Source: Tolypothrix sp. NIES-4075 (GTDB lineage: Bacteria > Cyanobacteriota > Cyanobacteriia > Cyanobacteriales > Nostocaceae). From it: 64,000 bases of DNA. Below the pieces are notes generated by a model that made no database searches, was not told the DNA's origin, and saw only the letters and a list, made by a program, of their open reading frames with translations. Within the stretch, counting starts at the first letter, position 1, and each line of letters opens with the position of its first letter. The stretch is from the NCBI RefSeq assembly GCF_002218085.1, contig NZ_BDUC01000001.1, positions 186,001 through 250,000 on the forward strand. The letters are read 5' to 3'. Positions 18,193-27,219 of the stretch are shown here, piece by piece. Both the position numbers and the translations under genes were made by a program.

Positions 18193-18615
18193 ATGGCTGC
18201 TAATTCCAATGTGAAAAACTTAGTTAAAATCCTGATTGGAGCGGCTTGGATTGATGGTAGAATTCAAGCAGAAGAACGGCAATATCTGCGCGAAATAGCT
18301 CAAGCAAAAGGTTTAGCAAGCGATCCAGACATTAAGCCTTGGTTGTACGAATTGGTTCCCGTGCAGCCAAACGAGTGCTATAAGTGGGTGAAAGATTATT
18401 TAGGCGATCGCCCCACCAAGGAAGATTACGAAAATTTGATTGAAGCCATCAGTGGCTTAATTTACAGCGATGGTGAAGTAGCGCTCGAAGAAGCAAGACT
18501 GCTAACGAAATTACAAGAATTATCCACAGCAAATGATTCGACTCAACCCGGTCATAATGCCATTCTTAAACAAATTCAGAAACTTTATAGACGTTGGGTT
18601 GATGTTCAGAACTGA
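18193..18615 (+). CDS. TerB-family protein
   Basis: 140 residues, all helical. Paired repeats of the TerB fold are visible: LVKILIGAAWIDGRIQAEERQYLREIA and LIEAISGLIYSDGEVALEEARLLTKL, each with the acidic D-G-x-(I/V)-x-x-E-E pattern that is characteristic of the family. TerB-like domains occur in stress and membrane-associated systems; no other ter genes are near, so the role here is unknown. ATG 18193 follows AAGGACAAAGCA, a plausible Shine-Dalgarno. It is 94 bp after rsmB, in the same direction. Confidence 0.8.
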   Translation: MAANSNVKNLVKILIGAAWIDGRIQAEERQYLREIAQAKGLASDPDIKPWLYELVPVQPNECYKWVKDYLGDRPTKEDYENLIEAISGLIYSDGEVALEEARLLTKLQELSTANDSTQPGHNAILKQIQKLYRRWVDVQN

Positions 18616-18687
18616 GAAAGTTATGAGTTATGAGTTATGAGTTATGAATTTTTAATTCTTAACTCCTAACTCTTAACTTCTAACTTC

Positions 18688-18915
18688 TTAAGACTTCGGT
18701 TCACCCACACCTGGAGTTTCTTCTTTTTTAACTTCAGGTACAATGTCAGGACGCTCTTTGCTTTCCCAACCGGGGGGACGCTTGGAGTTATACCAAGCGA
18801 TCGAACCAATCGTGACAGCAGCAATAAAACCAGCCACATACACCAAAGTGGCAGATACGGGAAAATGGGGAGCGTTTGCAGCTGCGTCTGCTGCTGTTTG
18901 CATTAATAAATGCAC
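18688..18915 (-). CDS. Psb35-like small photosystem II-associated protein
   Basis: 75 residues with one transmembrane helix (about 23-42, ATLVYVAGFIAAVTIGSIAW) followed by YNSKRPPGWESKERPDIVPEV and an acidic tail. The IAWYNSKRP.GW..KERPD wording matches my recollection of the cyanobacterial Psb35 (Ssl2148) family, which associates with the CP47/Hli module of photosystem II. The assignment rests on that motif only. An internal Met5 is an alternative start. Confidence 0.65.
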   Translation of the reverse strand: MHLLMQTAADAAANAPHFPVSATLVYVAGFIAAVTIGSIAWYNSKRPPGWESKERPDIVPEVKKEETPGVGEPKS

Positions 18916-18984
18916 GAGTATTTTCTCCTATTGTCGGCAACACTACTTAAGACCGTACAAAAAGAGCGTATCACACGCATCCCC

Positions 18985-19100
18985 CGTAGGGGAGAGGCAG
19001 GGGGAGATGGGGAGAGGGGGGAGAGGGGGGGAGAGTATTAAATTTTGAATTCTCCTTGTCTCCAAGGAGTCCCCCACTTCCCCACTCCCCTACTTTCTCA
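18985..19100. repeat. G-rich/C-rich inverted intergenic repeat
   Basis: A G-rich arm (about 18990-19036) followed by a C/T-rich arm (19050-19098), able to fold back. Same composition as the insert in rsmB. Confidence 0.75.
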
Positions 19101-19108
19101 TCTGCCAA

Positions 19109-21700
19109 TCAATTTCCTTCAGAGGAAGATTCGCTAGGTCTGAGTCTATCCCGCCAAGACTGAGTTGGTGCGGAATTTGAGGAGCCAGATGATCTGCTGT
19201 TTGACTCTGGTGCAGAGGTGCGAGTTCTTCTCGGTGACGAAGAAGAAGAAGAGGAATCTGATTCTACTCGTCTGTATCGGCGTCGTGGACGAGATGACTC
19301 TGAGGAAGAATTGTTAGAAGAAGAATTTGATTCTTCACTTCTGTAGCGACGCCGCCTTCTGGGTGAAGGTGTATCATCGTTTTGTTGCTGATAGCGTCTT
19401 CGGCTGCGTCTTGGGGTGTCGTCTTGTTGTTGCTGCTGATTTTCTTGAGAATAGCTTCTGTATCTGCGTCTTCTGGATGGGCGATCGCTATTATCAGAAT
19501 TATCAGAGTTATCAGAACTTACTCGTTGACTTCGCCTTCTATTATTGTCAGAATCATCATCTGAGTTATCTTCATCATCTTGAATCGGACGGTTGACAAT
19601 TCGGTTCGGCTTGACGCGCTGCGCTTTGATAGTGCCTTTACGACCTTCTAACTTTGGTCGAGAGGGAAACTTTTCTACCGGCATTCCTTTTACAGCTACT
19701 TCCATAAATTCATGCCAAGTGGAAGCAGCACTACCACTGCTACCCCAAGTAGGTTTATTATCGTCGTTACCTAGCCAAACTCCTGTGACTAATTGGGGAA
19801 TATAACCAATAAACCACAAATCGCGGGCTTCATCGGAAGTACCTGTTTTTCCGGCTACAGGTCGATCTAATTGGGCAGCGCGACCGGTACCATCTTCTAC
19901 TACATTCCGCAGCATCCAGGTCATGATAGCATTACTCTCAGGGTCGAGAGCTTGCATCGGCTGGTAACTAGCTTTCCATATTTCCTTGCCTTGGCGGTTG
20001 AGGATGCGGGTAATCCCGTGAGCTTCTGTATGCAACCCAAGATTAGCAAAAGTGCCGTAAGCGCTGGTTAACTCCAACAAATTCACTTCATTAGAACCAA
20101 GAGCCAAAGAATAAGTCGGTTTTAGTGAAGATTTAATCCCCATATCATGAGCTAGTTTGATTGTTGGCTCAAATCCGACATCGATCAACACCTTCACCGC
20201 AATGATATTAATTGACTTGGTGAGGGCTTCAATCATGCTCATCGATCCGTGGAAATTTTCACTGTAGTTTTTCGGCTCGTAGCCATCAACTACAAACGGT
20301 GCATCCTCGTAAGTATCGTAGGGATTTTTGCCGCTAGCGATCGCCGTTGCATAAACGAATCCTTTGAATGTTGAACCAGGTTGACGCTGTGCCTGGGTAA
20401 CGCGGTTAAATTGGTACTTGCCAAAATCTTTTCCGCCAACCATTGCCTTAACTTCACCAGTACGGGGGTCAATAGCAACCATTGCCGCTTGCTTAAAGTT
20501 CTCCCAGCGTCCTTCATTTCGCAGTATTTTGGCAACTGCTTGTTCTGCGGCTTTTTGCCAAGTTGGGTTAATAGTAGTTTCTACCACTAAACCGCCACCC
20601 GCCAGCACATCGGGAGAAACATACTTGGGTAATTCTTTCTGAATGTAGGTGGTAAAATAGGGTGCTTCTACTTCCAATCGCTTCGGCAAACTGCTTTTCA
20701 GATTTATTGGTTCACTACTCGCTGCTTGCCTTTCGGCGGCTGTAATAAAACCATCTTCTTGCATTCGTTGCAACACCAGATTTCGCCGTTGTTTAGCGGC
20801 TTCTGGATTGCGATCTGGGGCGTACACGCTAGGTGCTGGGGCTAATCCGGCAATTGTTGCCATTTCTGGCAGCGTCAGTTGATCTACTGTCTTGCTATAG
20901 TATACCCAAGCAGCATCGCCAACACCGTAAGCTCCCGAACCCAAATAAACCAGGTTCAAATAACGTTCGAGAATTTGGTCTTTGGATAATTCCCGCTCCA
21001 TTTTCTCTGCGAGTCGGACTTCTTTGAGCTTACGCAAAACTGTCTTTTCTTGTTTGAGAAAGAGAATTCGCGCTAGCTGTTGGGTGATGGTGCTACCACC
21101 TTCTACCACGTCTTGCGATCGCAAGTTATTCAAACTTGCTCTGACAATTCCCTGAAAATCTACACCATGATGTTGCCTAAATCTTCTATCTTCTGAGGCA
21201 ATAAAGGCTTTTTTCAGCTTATCGGGAATTTGCTCTATATTTAACCTTTCTCTGGTCGCTTCTCCTTGCTGTTGCAAAATACTACCATCACTAGCTTTGA
21301 TGGTCAGTGTTTGCTCGCGGACAACGACGTTTAGTTCAGATTTATCCGGCAAAGTGCGATCTATTGACCACACAGTATAACTGATGGCTACGATTCCACC
21401 ACTCACACCCAAGCCTAACCAAAACAAAGGACGACGATAAAGCGGTTTATTGCCACCGGGAAGTTTAGCAATTATTCCAGATGATACACTTTTCACCTGG
21501 CTCAGTAACTGCTTTACCTTTGCCAACTTGCTTGGGGAAGTTTCATTTGTAGACTCCTCGCTGGGGTTTTGATTACCTTCAGGTATCAAATTGTGAGAGG
21601 ATTCTTCGGTATTATTGCCGTGAGGCAATCCCGGTTTCTCTGTGTTTGTGTTACTCAATTTAGTTGATCGTTCCTTGAACCAGGATGTAAACTTCGCCAC
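19109..21700 (-). CDS. Class A penicillin-binding protein (PBP1A-like)
   Basis: 863 residues. A disordered N-terminus of about 90 residues is followed by one transmembrane helix (about 93-113). The GT51 glycosyltransferase shows EDRRFRQHHGVDF, GGSTITQQLAR and RKLKEVRLAEKMER. The transpeptidase shows SxxK in PGSTFKGF, SxN in KSINI and KTGTSDEARD. It polymerises and crosslinks peptidoglycan at the outer face of the inner membrane. The last 160 residues are extremely low complexity (S, R, N, D, Q; runs such as SSSSSS and RRRRR), longer than usual for the family. The gene is monocistronic and divergent from folK. Confidence 0.93.
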   Translation of the reverse strand: MAKFTSWFKERSTKLSNTNTEKPGLPHGNNTEESSHNLIPEGNQNPSEESTNETSPSKLAKVKQLLSQVKSVSSGIIAKLPGGNKPLYRRPLFWLGLGVSGGIVAISYTVWSIDRTLPDKSELNVVVREQTLTIKASDGSILQQQGEATRERLNIEQIPDKLKKAFIASEDRRFRQHHGVDFQGIVRASLNNLRSQDVVEGGSTITQQLARILFLKQEKTVLRKLKEVRLAEKMERELSKDQILERYLNLVYLGSGAYGVGDAAWVYYSKTVDQLTLPEMATIAGLAPAPSVYAPDRNPEAAKQRRNLVLQRMQEDGFITAAERQAASSEPINLKSSLPKRLEVEAPYFTTYIQKELPKYVSPDVLAGGGLVVETTINPTWQKAAEQAVAKILRNEGRWENFKQAAMVAIDPRTGEVKAMVGGKDFGKYQFNRVTQAQRQPGSTFKGFVYATAIASGKNPYDTYEDAPFVVDGYEPKNYSENFHGSMSMIEALTKSINIIAVKVLIDVGFEPTIKLAHDMGIKSSLKPTYSLALGSNEVNLLELTSAYGTFANLGLHTEAHGITRILNRQGKEIWKASYQPMQALDPESNAIMTWMLRNVVEDGTGRAAQLDRPVAGKTGTSDEARDLWFIGYIPQLVTGVWLGNDDNKPTWGSSGSAASTWHEFMEVAVKGMPVEKFPSRPKLEGRKGTIKAQRVKPNRIVNRPIQDDEDNSDDDSDNNRRRSQRVSSDNSDNSDNSDRPSRRRRYRSYSQENQQQQQDDTPRRSRRRYQQQNDDTPSPRRRRRYRSEESNSSSNNSSSESSRPRRRYRRVESDSSSSSSSPRRTRTSAPESNSRSSGSSNSAPTQSWRDRLRPSESSSEGN

Positions 21701-21880
21701 GTCATTTCCTCGCCCAAAGTAGTTACAAATTAACCACGATGAAAAAAATGGGATTAGCGCACCTCGTTTGTGTTAGTATAATATCTCATAAATAATTAAC
21801 TGAATTAATTACGAAAGAATGTTTTTTGATAATTGGTGTATACACCAATTATTAGTATTGTTTGCGCCTCAATAAGATTA

Positions 21881-22366
21881 ATGAACAGAAGTGCGATCGC
21901 TCTTGGTAGCAATCTGGGCGATAGAAGTTCAATTTTAACAGCCGCTGTCAAAACTTTAGCGCAAACACCAGGTATTATCCTCGAAGTTACATCAAGTTGG
22001 TATCAAACCAAAGCTGTAGGACCACCACAACCAGATTACTTGAATGGCGCGGCGATTCTGCAAGTAGAATTGACACCGCAAGCGTTGTTAGCAACTTTGT
22101 TAGCGATTGAAAGCAAATTTGGGCGTATTCGTACTCAACGCTGGGGAGCGCGATCGCTTGACTTGGATTTGTTATTATATGATGACTTAATTTTGGATAC
22201 ACCAGAACTGCAAATTCCCCATCCGAGAATGTGCGATCGAGCTTTCGTACTAGTACCTCTAGCAGAAATCGCCCCAAATTTAATTGAACCAATTTCTCAA
22301 CGTGAAATAAAAGAACTGGTTAAACAGGTAGACAGTTCTGATGTACATTTATGGATGGGCAATTAA
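21881..22366 (+). CDS. folK: FolK, HPPK of folate synthesis
   Basis: 161 residues from ATG 21881 (MNRSAIALGSNLGDR), preferred because conserved sequence begins here; a reading from 21833 adds 16 unconserved residues. Conserved blocks: ALGSNLGDR at the start, VTSSWYQTKAVGPPQPDYLNGA, and the HPPK signature RWGARSLDLDLLLYDD with the metal-binding Asp pair. It transfers pyrophosphate from ATP to 6-hydroxymethyl-7,8-dihydropterin. Followed 87 bp downstream by a Nudix gene, a pairing I recall from other Nostocales. Confidence 0.92.
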   Translation: MNRSAIALGSNLGDRSSILTAAVKTLAQTPGIILEVTSSWYQTKAVGPPQPDYLNGAAILQVELTPQALLATLLAIESKFGRIRTQRWGARSLDLDLLLYDDLILDTPELQIPHPRMCDRAFVLVPLAEIAPNLIEPISQREIKELVKQVDSSDVHLWMGN

Positions 22367-22453
22367 AATTACCACCGATAAACGCAGAAAAAGCCTGATT
22401 TGACAATTCATCTTTGGAATTATCTGTGTATTATTAGAGAATAGAAATTTACT

Positions 22454-23002
22454 ATGCCATTAGGTAGAGAATTACCACAGTTGCTGAAACAACGTTTGTT
22501 GTTCAAAGGACGCAAGTTCAATTTTGAAGTCAATCGCTTGCGTTTACCCAACAACGCGGAAGGAGAATGGGAGTGTATTCGTCACCCTGGTGGCGCTTTA
22601 GCCGTACCCGTAACCCCAGAGGGTAAACTTATACTTGTGCGTCAGTATCGTTTTGCAGTTCAAGGACGCATATTAGAATTTCCAGCGGGTACAGTCGAAC
22701 CAGGTGAAGAACCTCAAGAGACGATTCGGCGCGAAATTGAAGAAGAAACTGGCTATCGTGCTAATAAATGGGAAAAACTAGGAGAATTTTTTATCGCTCC
22801 CGGTTATTCTGATGAAATTATTTATGCTTTTCTAGCAAAAGATTTAGAAAAGCTGGATACACCACCAGAACAAGAAGAAGACGAAGATATCGAAACAGTA
22901 TTTTTCACCCCCGAAGAACTAGAAGAAGCTATTCTCGATGGTCAAGCTATAGATGCTAAATCGATTTCTAGCTTTATGCTGGCACGTCCATTTTTAATTT
23001 AG
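22454..23002 (+). CDS. Nudix hydrolase, ADP-ribose pyrophosphatase-like
   Basis: 182 residues. A complete Nudix box lies at about residues 76-98: GTVEPGEEPQETIRREIEEETGY fits Gx5Ex7REUxEExGU. The preceding VRQYRFAVQGRILEFPAG is the typical ADP-ribose pyrophosphatase lead-in, and the loop APGYSDEIIYAFLA follows the box as in that subfamily. Substrate is inferred from the subfamily. Lies downstream of folK on the same strand. Confidence 0.9.
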   Translation: MPLGRELPQLLKQRLLFKGRKFNFEVNRLRLPNNAEGEWECIRHPGGALAVPVTPEGKLILVRQYRFAVQGRILEFPAGTVEPGEEPQETIRREIEEETGYRANKWEKLGEFFIAPGYSDEIIYAFLAKDLEKLDTPPEQEEDEDIETVFFTPEELEEAILDGQAIDAKSISSFMLARPFLI

Positions 23003-23017
23003 CTAGGAGTTGGGTAG

Positions 23018-23038
23018 AGACGTTCCAATGGAACGTCT
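23018..23038. repeat. Palindrome of the AGACGTT family
   Basis: AGACGTTCCA pairs perfectly with TGGAACGTCT around a single A. Member of the dispersed AGAGACG-ended palindromes. Confidence 0.75.
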
Positions 23039-23100
23039 GTATGAAAGTTAGGAGTTAGGAGCTAAATGAAATTGGACTTCATCGCTGACAAAACTAGCTT

Positions 23101-23916
23101 ATGCAAGACTTTAGACAAGAAATAAATGCCAGAGCTTCTATGGATTTGGAACAGCGAAGGAATTGGTATTCTCCTGTTGCTGATGTTTATTACAATGCAA
23201 GACCGCACTATCCAAAGAAACTAGTTGATAAGTCTGTCGCTTTAGCCCAACTTGACTCAGATGCATCGATTCTTGAGGTTGGTTGCGGTCCAGGAAATGC
23301 GACGGTGGCTTTTGCTGAATTTGGTTTTTCAATGACGTGTATTGAGCCAAACCAGGATTTTTATCGTTTGGCACAAAACAACTGCGAGCGATATCCCAAA
23401 GTTACAATTTGCAATACTTCATTTGAGGAGTGGGAACTAGAAGCAAAACAGTTTAATGCCGTTCTAGGAGCCAATGCCTTTCACTGGATACCGCCAGAAA
23501 TTAGATATACTAAGGCAGCAGCGGCAATGTGCGATAACGGTTTTCTTGTCCTACTATGGAATCTGACCCCAGAACCGAAATACGAAGTTTACCAAGCTCT
23601 AGAGGAAGTGTATCAAGCTTATGCTCCCTCATTTGCCCGATATGAAGGTGCGGAGATTCAAGCGGAGATTTTGAGGGGGTTTGGACAAGAGATTTTAGAC
23701 TCTGATTGTTTTAAAGATTTGGTTGTCGAGCAAACTGCGTGTGAAGTCACCTATAGCATTGATGACTACCTCAAGCTTTTAAGTACCCATCGGGGACTAG
23801 AGCCACAAGCCGAAGAGTTACTCTTTGCCGGATTGCGGGAGAAGCTAGAAAAATTTGGAGATAGCGTACAACTCTCGTTTCTTTCTGCTGTTCATGTTGC
23901 CCGCAAACACAGCTAA
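23101..23916 (+). CDS. Class I SAM-dependent methyltransferase
   Basis: 271 residues. SAM-binding motif I ILEVGCGPGNATVAFAEFG (about 59-77) is followed by CIEPNQDFYRLAQ (acidic residue of motif II) and GANAFHWIPPE. The FHW(I/V) pattern and length resemble the ubiquinone/trans-aconitate methyltransferase-like group. Substrate unknown. Met14 (23140) is an alternative start that would begin just before RRNWYSPVADVYY. Confidence 0.83.
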   Translation: MQDFRQEINARASMDLEQRRNWYSPVADVYYNARPHYPKKLVDKSVALAQLDSDASILEVGCGPGNATVAFAEFGFSMTCIEPNQDFYRLAQNNCERYPKVTICNTSFEEWELEAKQFNAVLGANAFHWIPPEIRYTKAAAAMCDNGFLVLLWNLTPEPKYEVYQALEEVYQAYAPSFARYEGAEIQAEILRGFGQEILDSDCFKDLVVEQTACEVTYSIDDYLKLLSTHRGLEPQAEELLFAGLREKLEKFGDSVQLSFLSAVHVARKHS

Positions 23917-23973
23917 ACTAATCACACCATGAGCGAACTTTTACCAACTTAGACAAACAATTGATGAGCTTTT

Positions 23974-24023
23974 CGTAGTGAGCGCTGTACTCGCTCAAGA
24001 TGAGCGGTAAACCGCTCACTACG
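23974..24023. repeat. Nested palindromic repeat downstream of rpmA
   Basis: CGTAGTGAGCG (23974-23984) pairs with CGCTCACTACG (24013-24023), and an inner perfect hairpin TGAGCGGT-AA-ACCGCTCA lies at 24001-24018. It sits between the convergent methyltransferase and rpmA genes and may end both transcripts. Confidence 0.7.
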
Positions 24024-24033
24024 AATATTAACC

Positions 24034-24300
24034 TTAACTAGCTTCAGCAGCAGCGTAAACGCTGACTTTTTTACGGGTTTTGCCCTTTCTCTCAAACGTT
24101 ACCACGCCATCAATTAGGGCAAACAAAGTGTCATCGCTACCGATACCAACGTTGTTACCTGGGTGAAATTTCCTGCCGCGTTGACGTACTAGAATGTTAC
24201 CAGCGCGGACAGTTTCGCTACCGAAACGTTTTACACCCAGACGTTGAGCATTAGAGTCACGACCGTTACGTGTACTACCTGTTCCTTTCTTATGAGCCAT
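24034..24300 (-). CDS. rpmA: Ribosomal protein bL27
   Basis: 88 residues. N-terminus MAHKKGTGSTRNGRDSNAQRLGVKRFG is the typical bL27 sequence, without the cleavable N-terminal extension found in Firmicutes. RQRGRKFHPGNNVGIGSDDTLFAL is also conserved. Component of the 50S subunit, near the peptidyl-transferase centre. Downstream partner of rplU, but separated from it by a 165-bp STRR array. Confidence 0.97.
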   Translation of the reverse strand: MAHKKGTGSTRNGRDSNAQRLGVKRFGSETVRAGNILVRQRGRKFHPGNNVGIGSDDTLFALIDGVVTFERKGKTRKKVSVYAAAEAS

Positions 24301-24311
24301 AATTTCCTCTT

Positions 24312-24465
24312 TTGTAATAGATAGTGGATGGTGGATAGTGGATGGTGGATAGTGGATAGTGGATAGTCGATAACTGTTGACTGTTAACCGTCAACCAACA
24401 ACCAACAACTATCAACGCTCCAACCACCAACTAACCACTAACCACCAACCACCAACAACCAACAA
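24312..24465. repeat. STRR array splitting the rplU-rpmA operon
   Basis: Tandem GGATAGT/GGATGGT heptamers (24325-24366), a core GATAACTGTTGACTGTTAACCGTC, then CCAACAA/CCAACCA-type heptamers to 24460. The core matches the arms of the elements at 26536-26790 and 43577-43890. Confidence 0.85.
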
Positions 24466-24867
24466 TTATTCAACAACAGTTACTTCAACCGGTGTTGCTT
24501 CTTCTTCTTGAGTTTCAGCGGTTGCAGCTTCTGGAGCAGTAAATACCGAACCGTTCAAGTTGATAGAATCAATCATTAGCCTAGTGACTTCCTGCCGATG
24601 TCCGCGCTTTTTGCGGGTTTTCTTTTTCGGCTTCATCTTGTAGACTAGAACTTTGCGATCGCGAAAATTTCGCACCACTGTTCCTTCTACAGTTGCCCCT
24701 GTCACTAACGGCTGTCCAATAGTCACTTCACCATCGTGCTGCACTAACAGCACTGCATCTATAGTAACTTTCTCTTCGGCTTCGAGATGAAGTAGTTCAA
24801 TATCGTAAAAGCGACCTGGTTCAACTCTTAGTTGCTTGCCGCCAGTTTCAATGATTGCGTAAGTCAT
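24466..24867 (-). CDS. rplU: Ribosomal protein bL21
   Basis: 133 residues from ATG 24867: MTYAIIETGGKQLRVEPGRFYDIE is the universal bL21 start, so the 24 upstream in-frame residues from 24939 are not included. Conserved VRNFRDRKVLVYKMKPKKKTRKKRGHRQ binds 23S rRNA. The C-terminal tail, about 25 acidic and alanine-rich residues, is a common extension in cyanobacteria. First gene of the rplU-rpmA pair. Confidence 0.96.
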   Translation of the reverse strand: MTYAIIETGGKQLRVEPGRFYDIELLHLEAEEKVTIDAVLLVQHDGEVTIGQPLVTGATVEGTVVRNFRDRKVLVYKMKPKKKTRKKRGHRQEVTRLMIDSINLNGSVFTAPEAATAETQEEEATPVEVTVVE

Positions 24868-25099
24868 GGAATAATTATCCTTGAAGATGCCGTACAGGTA
24901 GCTGGCTTTCATCTCTTGTGGAGTAGCGATAAACCGCATGAATCCAGCTTTTGCTGTGTATCTACCTGATCCGAGCAGGAATTAGACAGCCAATTTATCA
25001 TTATATCTATACACTATAGTTAAGTCAATAAAAATTTCAACCGAGTAAATCTCTATTAATTTAACTTGTTTGGCGAAATTTTCATTTTTGAGTGTGTAG

Positions 25100-25162
25100 C
25101 TATTAGAGACACAGAACAACACCATAAATTCTGAGCAGCATTAACCGTTGCTCAGTTTTTTT
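25100..25162 (+). ncRNA. Candidate small RNA ending in an intrinsic terminator
   Basis: A textbook terminator (stem CTGAGCA/TGCTCAG at 25131-25137 and 25149-25155, then seven T) stands alone on the plus strand. The genes on the left are on the minus strand and no plus-strand ORF feeds into it. A short transcript starting between about 25070 and 25110 would explain it. I do not recognise the RNA and cannot place its 5' end. Confidence 0.3.
25131..25162 (+). terminator. Intrinsic terminator
   Basis: A 7-bp GC-rich stem, 11-nt loop, then TTTTTTT. Confidence 0.75.
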
Positions 25163-25206
25163 ATCCTACCCTGAAAACTGATGAGTTAGGATGGGTGTAT
25201 TTTATT

Positions 25207-25343
25207 AGGACTTACGCACGAGTCACGGAATAACGAACCGCAGAGAAGCCAGTGCGTTGGGCGGGTTCCCCGACTTGAAGCAACTGGCGCGACGCAGAGT
25301 TCACACACAAATGAGTAAGAGAGATAATTTTTGCGTATGTTCT
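25207..25343. mobile_element. MITE-like element, AGGACTTACGCA ends (degenerate copy)
   Basis: Left end AGGACTTACGCA (25207-25218); right end TGCGTATGTTCT (25332-25343) matches its reverse complement at 10 of 12 positions. The interior carries GAACCGCAGAGA and a small palindrome, and no ORF. A better preserved relative is at 42714-42900. Confidence 0.6.
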
Positions 25344-25446
25344 ATTTCTTTTTTCTCCTTCTTAACAAAGTGTAAAAAGCGCAAATAAATACCTTCTTAT
25401 TTCTCTTAGTCCCCAGTCCCCAGTCCCTAGTCCCCTTCAACTCACT

Positions 25447-26535
25447 ATGAAAAGAATCGAAGTTGAACAAAGAGCGATTTTTGTAGGTTTAGCTGGTAGC
25501 CACGGTTATGGTTTAAATCGTCCGAGTTCAGACTATGATTATCGGGGGGTGTTTATCGCACCCAAAAGATATTATTTAGGATTTGACCGCATTGAACAAA
25601 AAGATGCTGGTTGGGATGAACCAGGAATGTTTCCGTTTTTGGATGGAAATAAAGACACCGTTATCTACGAATTAAGAAAAATCATCCAGTTACTATCGGG
25701 AGCAAATCCCAACGTTTTAGAATTGCTGTGGTTGAATGAATATCCTGTATTAACGAAGGTAGGACAGCATTTAATTAACCATAAACAGCTATTTTTGAGC
25801 AAAAAGGTCAAGCATACTTATTCTGGTTACGCTTTTGCTCAAATCAAAAAAATGGAAAGTCATCGCAAGTGGTTGTTACATCCACCGCAAAATAAACCAC
25901 TACCATCTGATTTTGGCATAGAAGAAGAAGCAACTCTCAGCAAAGATGAGTTAAATGCCTTTCTGGAGTATCTTTATCTTTTAATTAAAGGAAGAATCGA
26001 GTTTTTAGAAGAAGCCGAACAATTATATCAGTTATTGACGGCTGATATCGACTTCAAAGGAGTGCTGAAACAATATACTTTACCCGATGAGACTTTAGAC
26101 TATACACAAAACTTAACAAATAGCCGCAAAGATTTTATTCGCTTGCTTCAAAAAAGTCAAAGTTATCAAGTTGCTTTAAGAGAATGGAAAGCTTACTTAT
26201 CCTGGCAGGAAAATAGAAATCCCGCTAGAGCCCAAATGGAGAGAAAATCAGGTTTTGACCTGAAACATGGGATGCACTGCATTCGCTTGCTACGTAGTGG
26301 AGTAGAGATATTACGTACAAAAGAAGTTATTGTAGATAGACGAATAGCGGGTGATGTAGAAGATTTAAGAGCAATTATCAATGGTGAGTATTCTTATGAG
26401 CAAGTAATGAAAATGGCAGAAGATTTAGTAACTCAAATGGAAAGTGTTTATCAAGAGTCAACTTTGCCACATAAACCAGACTTAGAGCAAATCAACGAAT
26501 TGTGTATGGAATTAGTGGAAATGCAGGGGTGGTGA
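25447..26535 (+). CDS. RlaP-type nucleotidyltransferase (DNA polymerase beta superfamily)
   Basis: 362 residues. The catalytic signature of the minimal nucleotidyltransferase fold is clear: FVGLAGSHGYGLNRPSSDYDYRGVFI (about 12-37) has the GS...G motif and the D-x-D metal pair. The family (COG3541/PF10127) includes RlaP, named from its association with RNA ligase-based repair operons. No RNA ligase is next to it here, so a repair role is only a possibility. The start is ATG 25447. Monocistronic, preceded by a MITE. Confidence 0.8.
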   Translation: MKRIEVEQRAIFVGLAGSHGYGLNRPSSDYDYRGVFIAPKRYYLGFDRIEQKDAGWDEPGMFPFLDGNKDTVIYELRKIIQLLSGANPNVLELLWLNEYPVLTKVGQHLINHKQLFLSKKVKHTYSGYAFAQIKKMESHRKWLLHPPQNKPLPSDFGIEEEATLSKDELNAFLEYLYLLIKGRIEFLEEAEQLYQLLTADIDFKGVLKQYTLPDETLDYTQNLTNSRKDFIRLLQKSQSYQVALREWKAYLSWQENRNPARAQMERKSGFDLKHGMHCIRLLRSGVEILRTKEVIVDRRIAGDVEDLRAIINGEYSYEQVMKMAEDLVTQMESVYQESTLPHKPDLEQINELCMELVEMQGW

Positions 26536-26790
26536 TTGTTAGTTGCTGGTTGTTGGTTGTTGGTTGTTGGTTGTTGGTTGATAGTTGTTGGTTGACGGTT
26601 AACAGGAGCCAGTGCCGTGGTGAGGCAGCGCGGTCTTGGGGAGGCAGTGCGTTGCGGGGGTTCCCCCCGTTGTAGCACCTGCCGTGGTTCCCCCCATGAG
26701 CGACTGCCGTGCATGGTTTCCCGACAGTCGTGCATCTGGCGTTCAACAGTTATCGACTATCTACTTTCAACTATCTACTATCAACTATCC
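26536..26790. repeat. Composite repeat element with STRR arms
   Basis: Left arm of GGTTGTT heptamers, then GGTTAACAGGAGCCAGTGC (26597-26615), a GC-rich palindromic middle, an identical 38-bp block (26716-26753) shared with 43796-43833, and a right arm of ACTATC-type repeats. The arms are reverse complements of each other in sense. Confidence 0.8.
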
Positions 26791-26791
26791 A

Positions 26792-27088
26792 CTAAAGCGT
26801 TTTGATGATATCGGCAAAGCCATATATGCTGATGATGAGCAATAGCACTGCTGTAATTTGGGTGATCCGCGTCTGGGGTGAGGGAGCGATCGCTTCTCGC
26901 ACTAAGATGGAAATAGACGCTCCAACTACTAAACTCAAACCCAGTACCAAAAAAGGTCTGTCGGGTATAACAGTCGCAATTGTTAGCATAGCGATCGCCA
27001 GCATCAACATCAATAGCTCTACAAACCTCGGTGGGTTGTATTGACTAGATATCACAAAAGTCTGAAACCAAAAACGCCAAAATCTCAT
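26792..27088 (-). CDS. Small membrane protein, hypothetical
   Basis: 98 residues, three hydrophobic helices (about 24-40, 45-63 and 76-95) with a short basic N-terminus. No recognised family. The amino-acid composition and clean helix spacing suggest a real gene. It lies upstream-side of chlI's end on the same strand, with a 131-bp STRR between them. Confidence 0.55.
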   Translation of the reverse strand: MRFWRFWFQTFVISSQYNPPRFVELLMLMLAIAMLTIATVIPDRPFLVLGLSLVVGASISILVREAIAPSPQTRITQITAVLLLIISIYGFADIIKTL

Positions 27089-27219
27089 AATTAGGGAATG
27101 GGGAATGGGGAATGGGTAATAGAAAATGGGGAATGGGGAATGGGGAATGGGGAATGGGGATGCTTGGACGCTTAAAAAGAATTATTACCAATTACCAATT
27201 ACCTATTACCTATTACCCA
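27089..27219. repeat. STRR arrays TGGGGAA and ATTACCT/ATTACCA
   Basis: About nine GGGGAAT-type heptamers (27097-27158), a short core and then ATTACC-type heptamers up to the chlI stop codon. Confidence 0.85.

Noticed and set aside
26451..26746. Minus-strand ORFs over the composite repeat after the RlaP gene
   Set aside because: They are frames of tandem heptamers (runs of NNQQPTT) and overlap the real gene.
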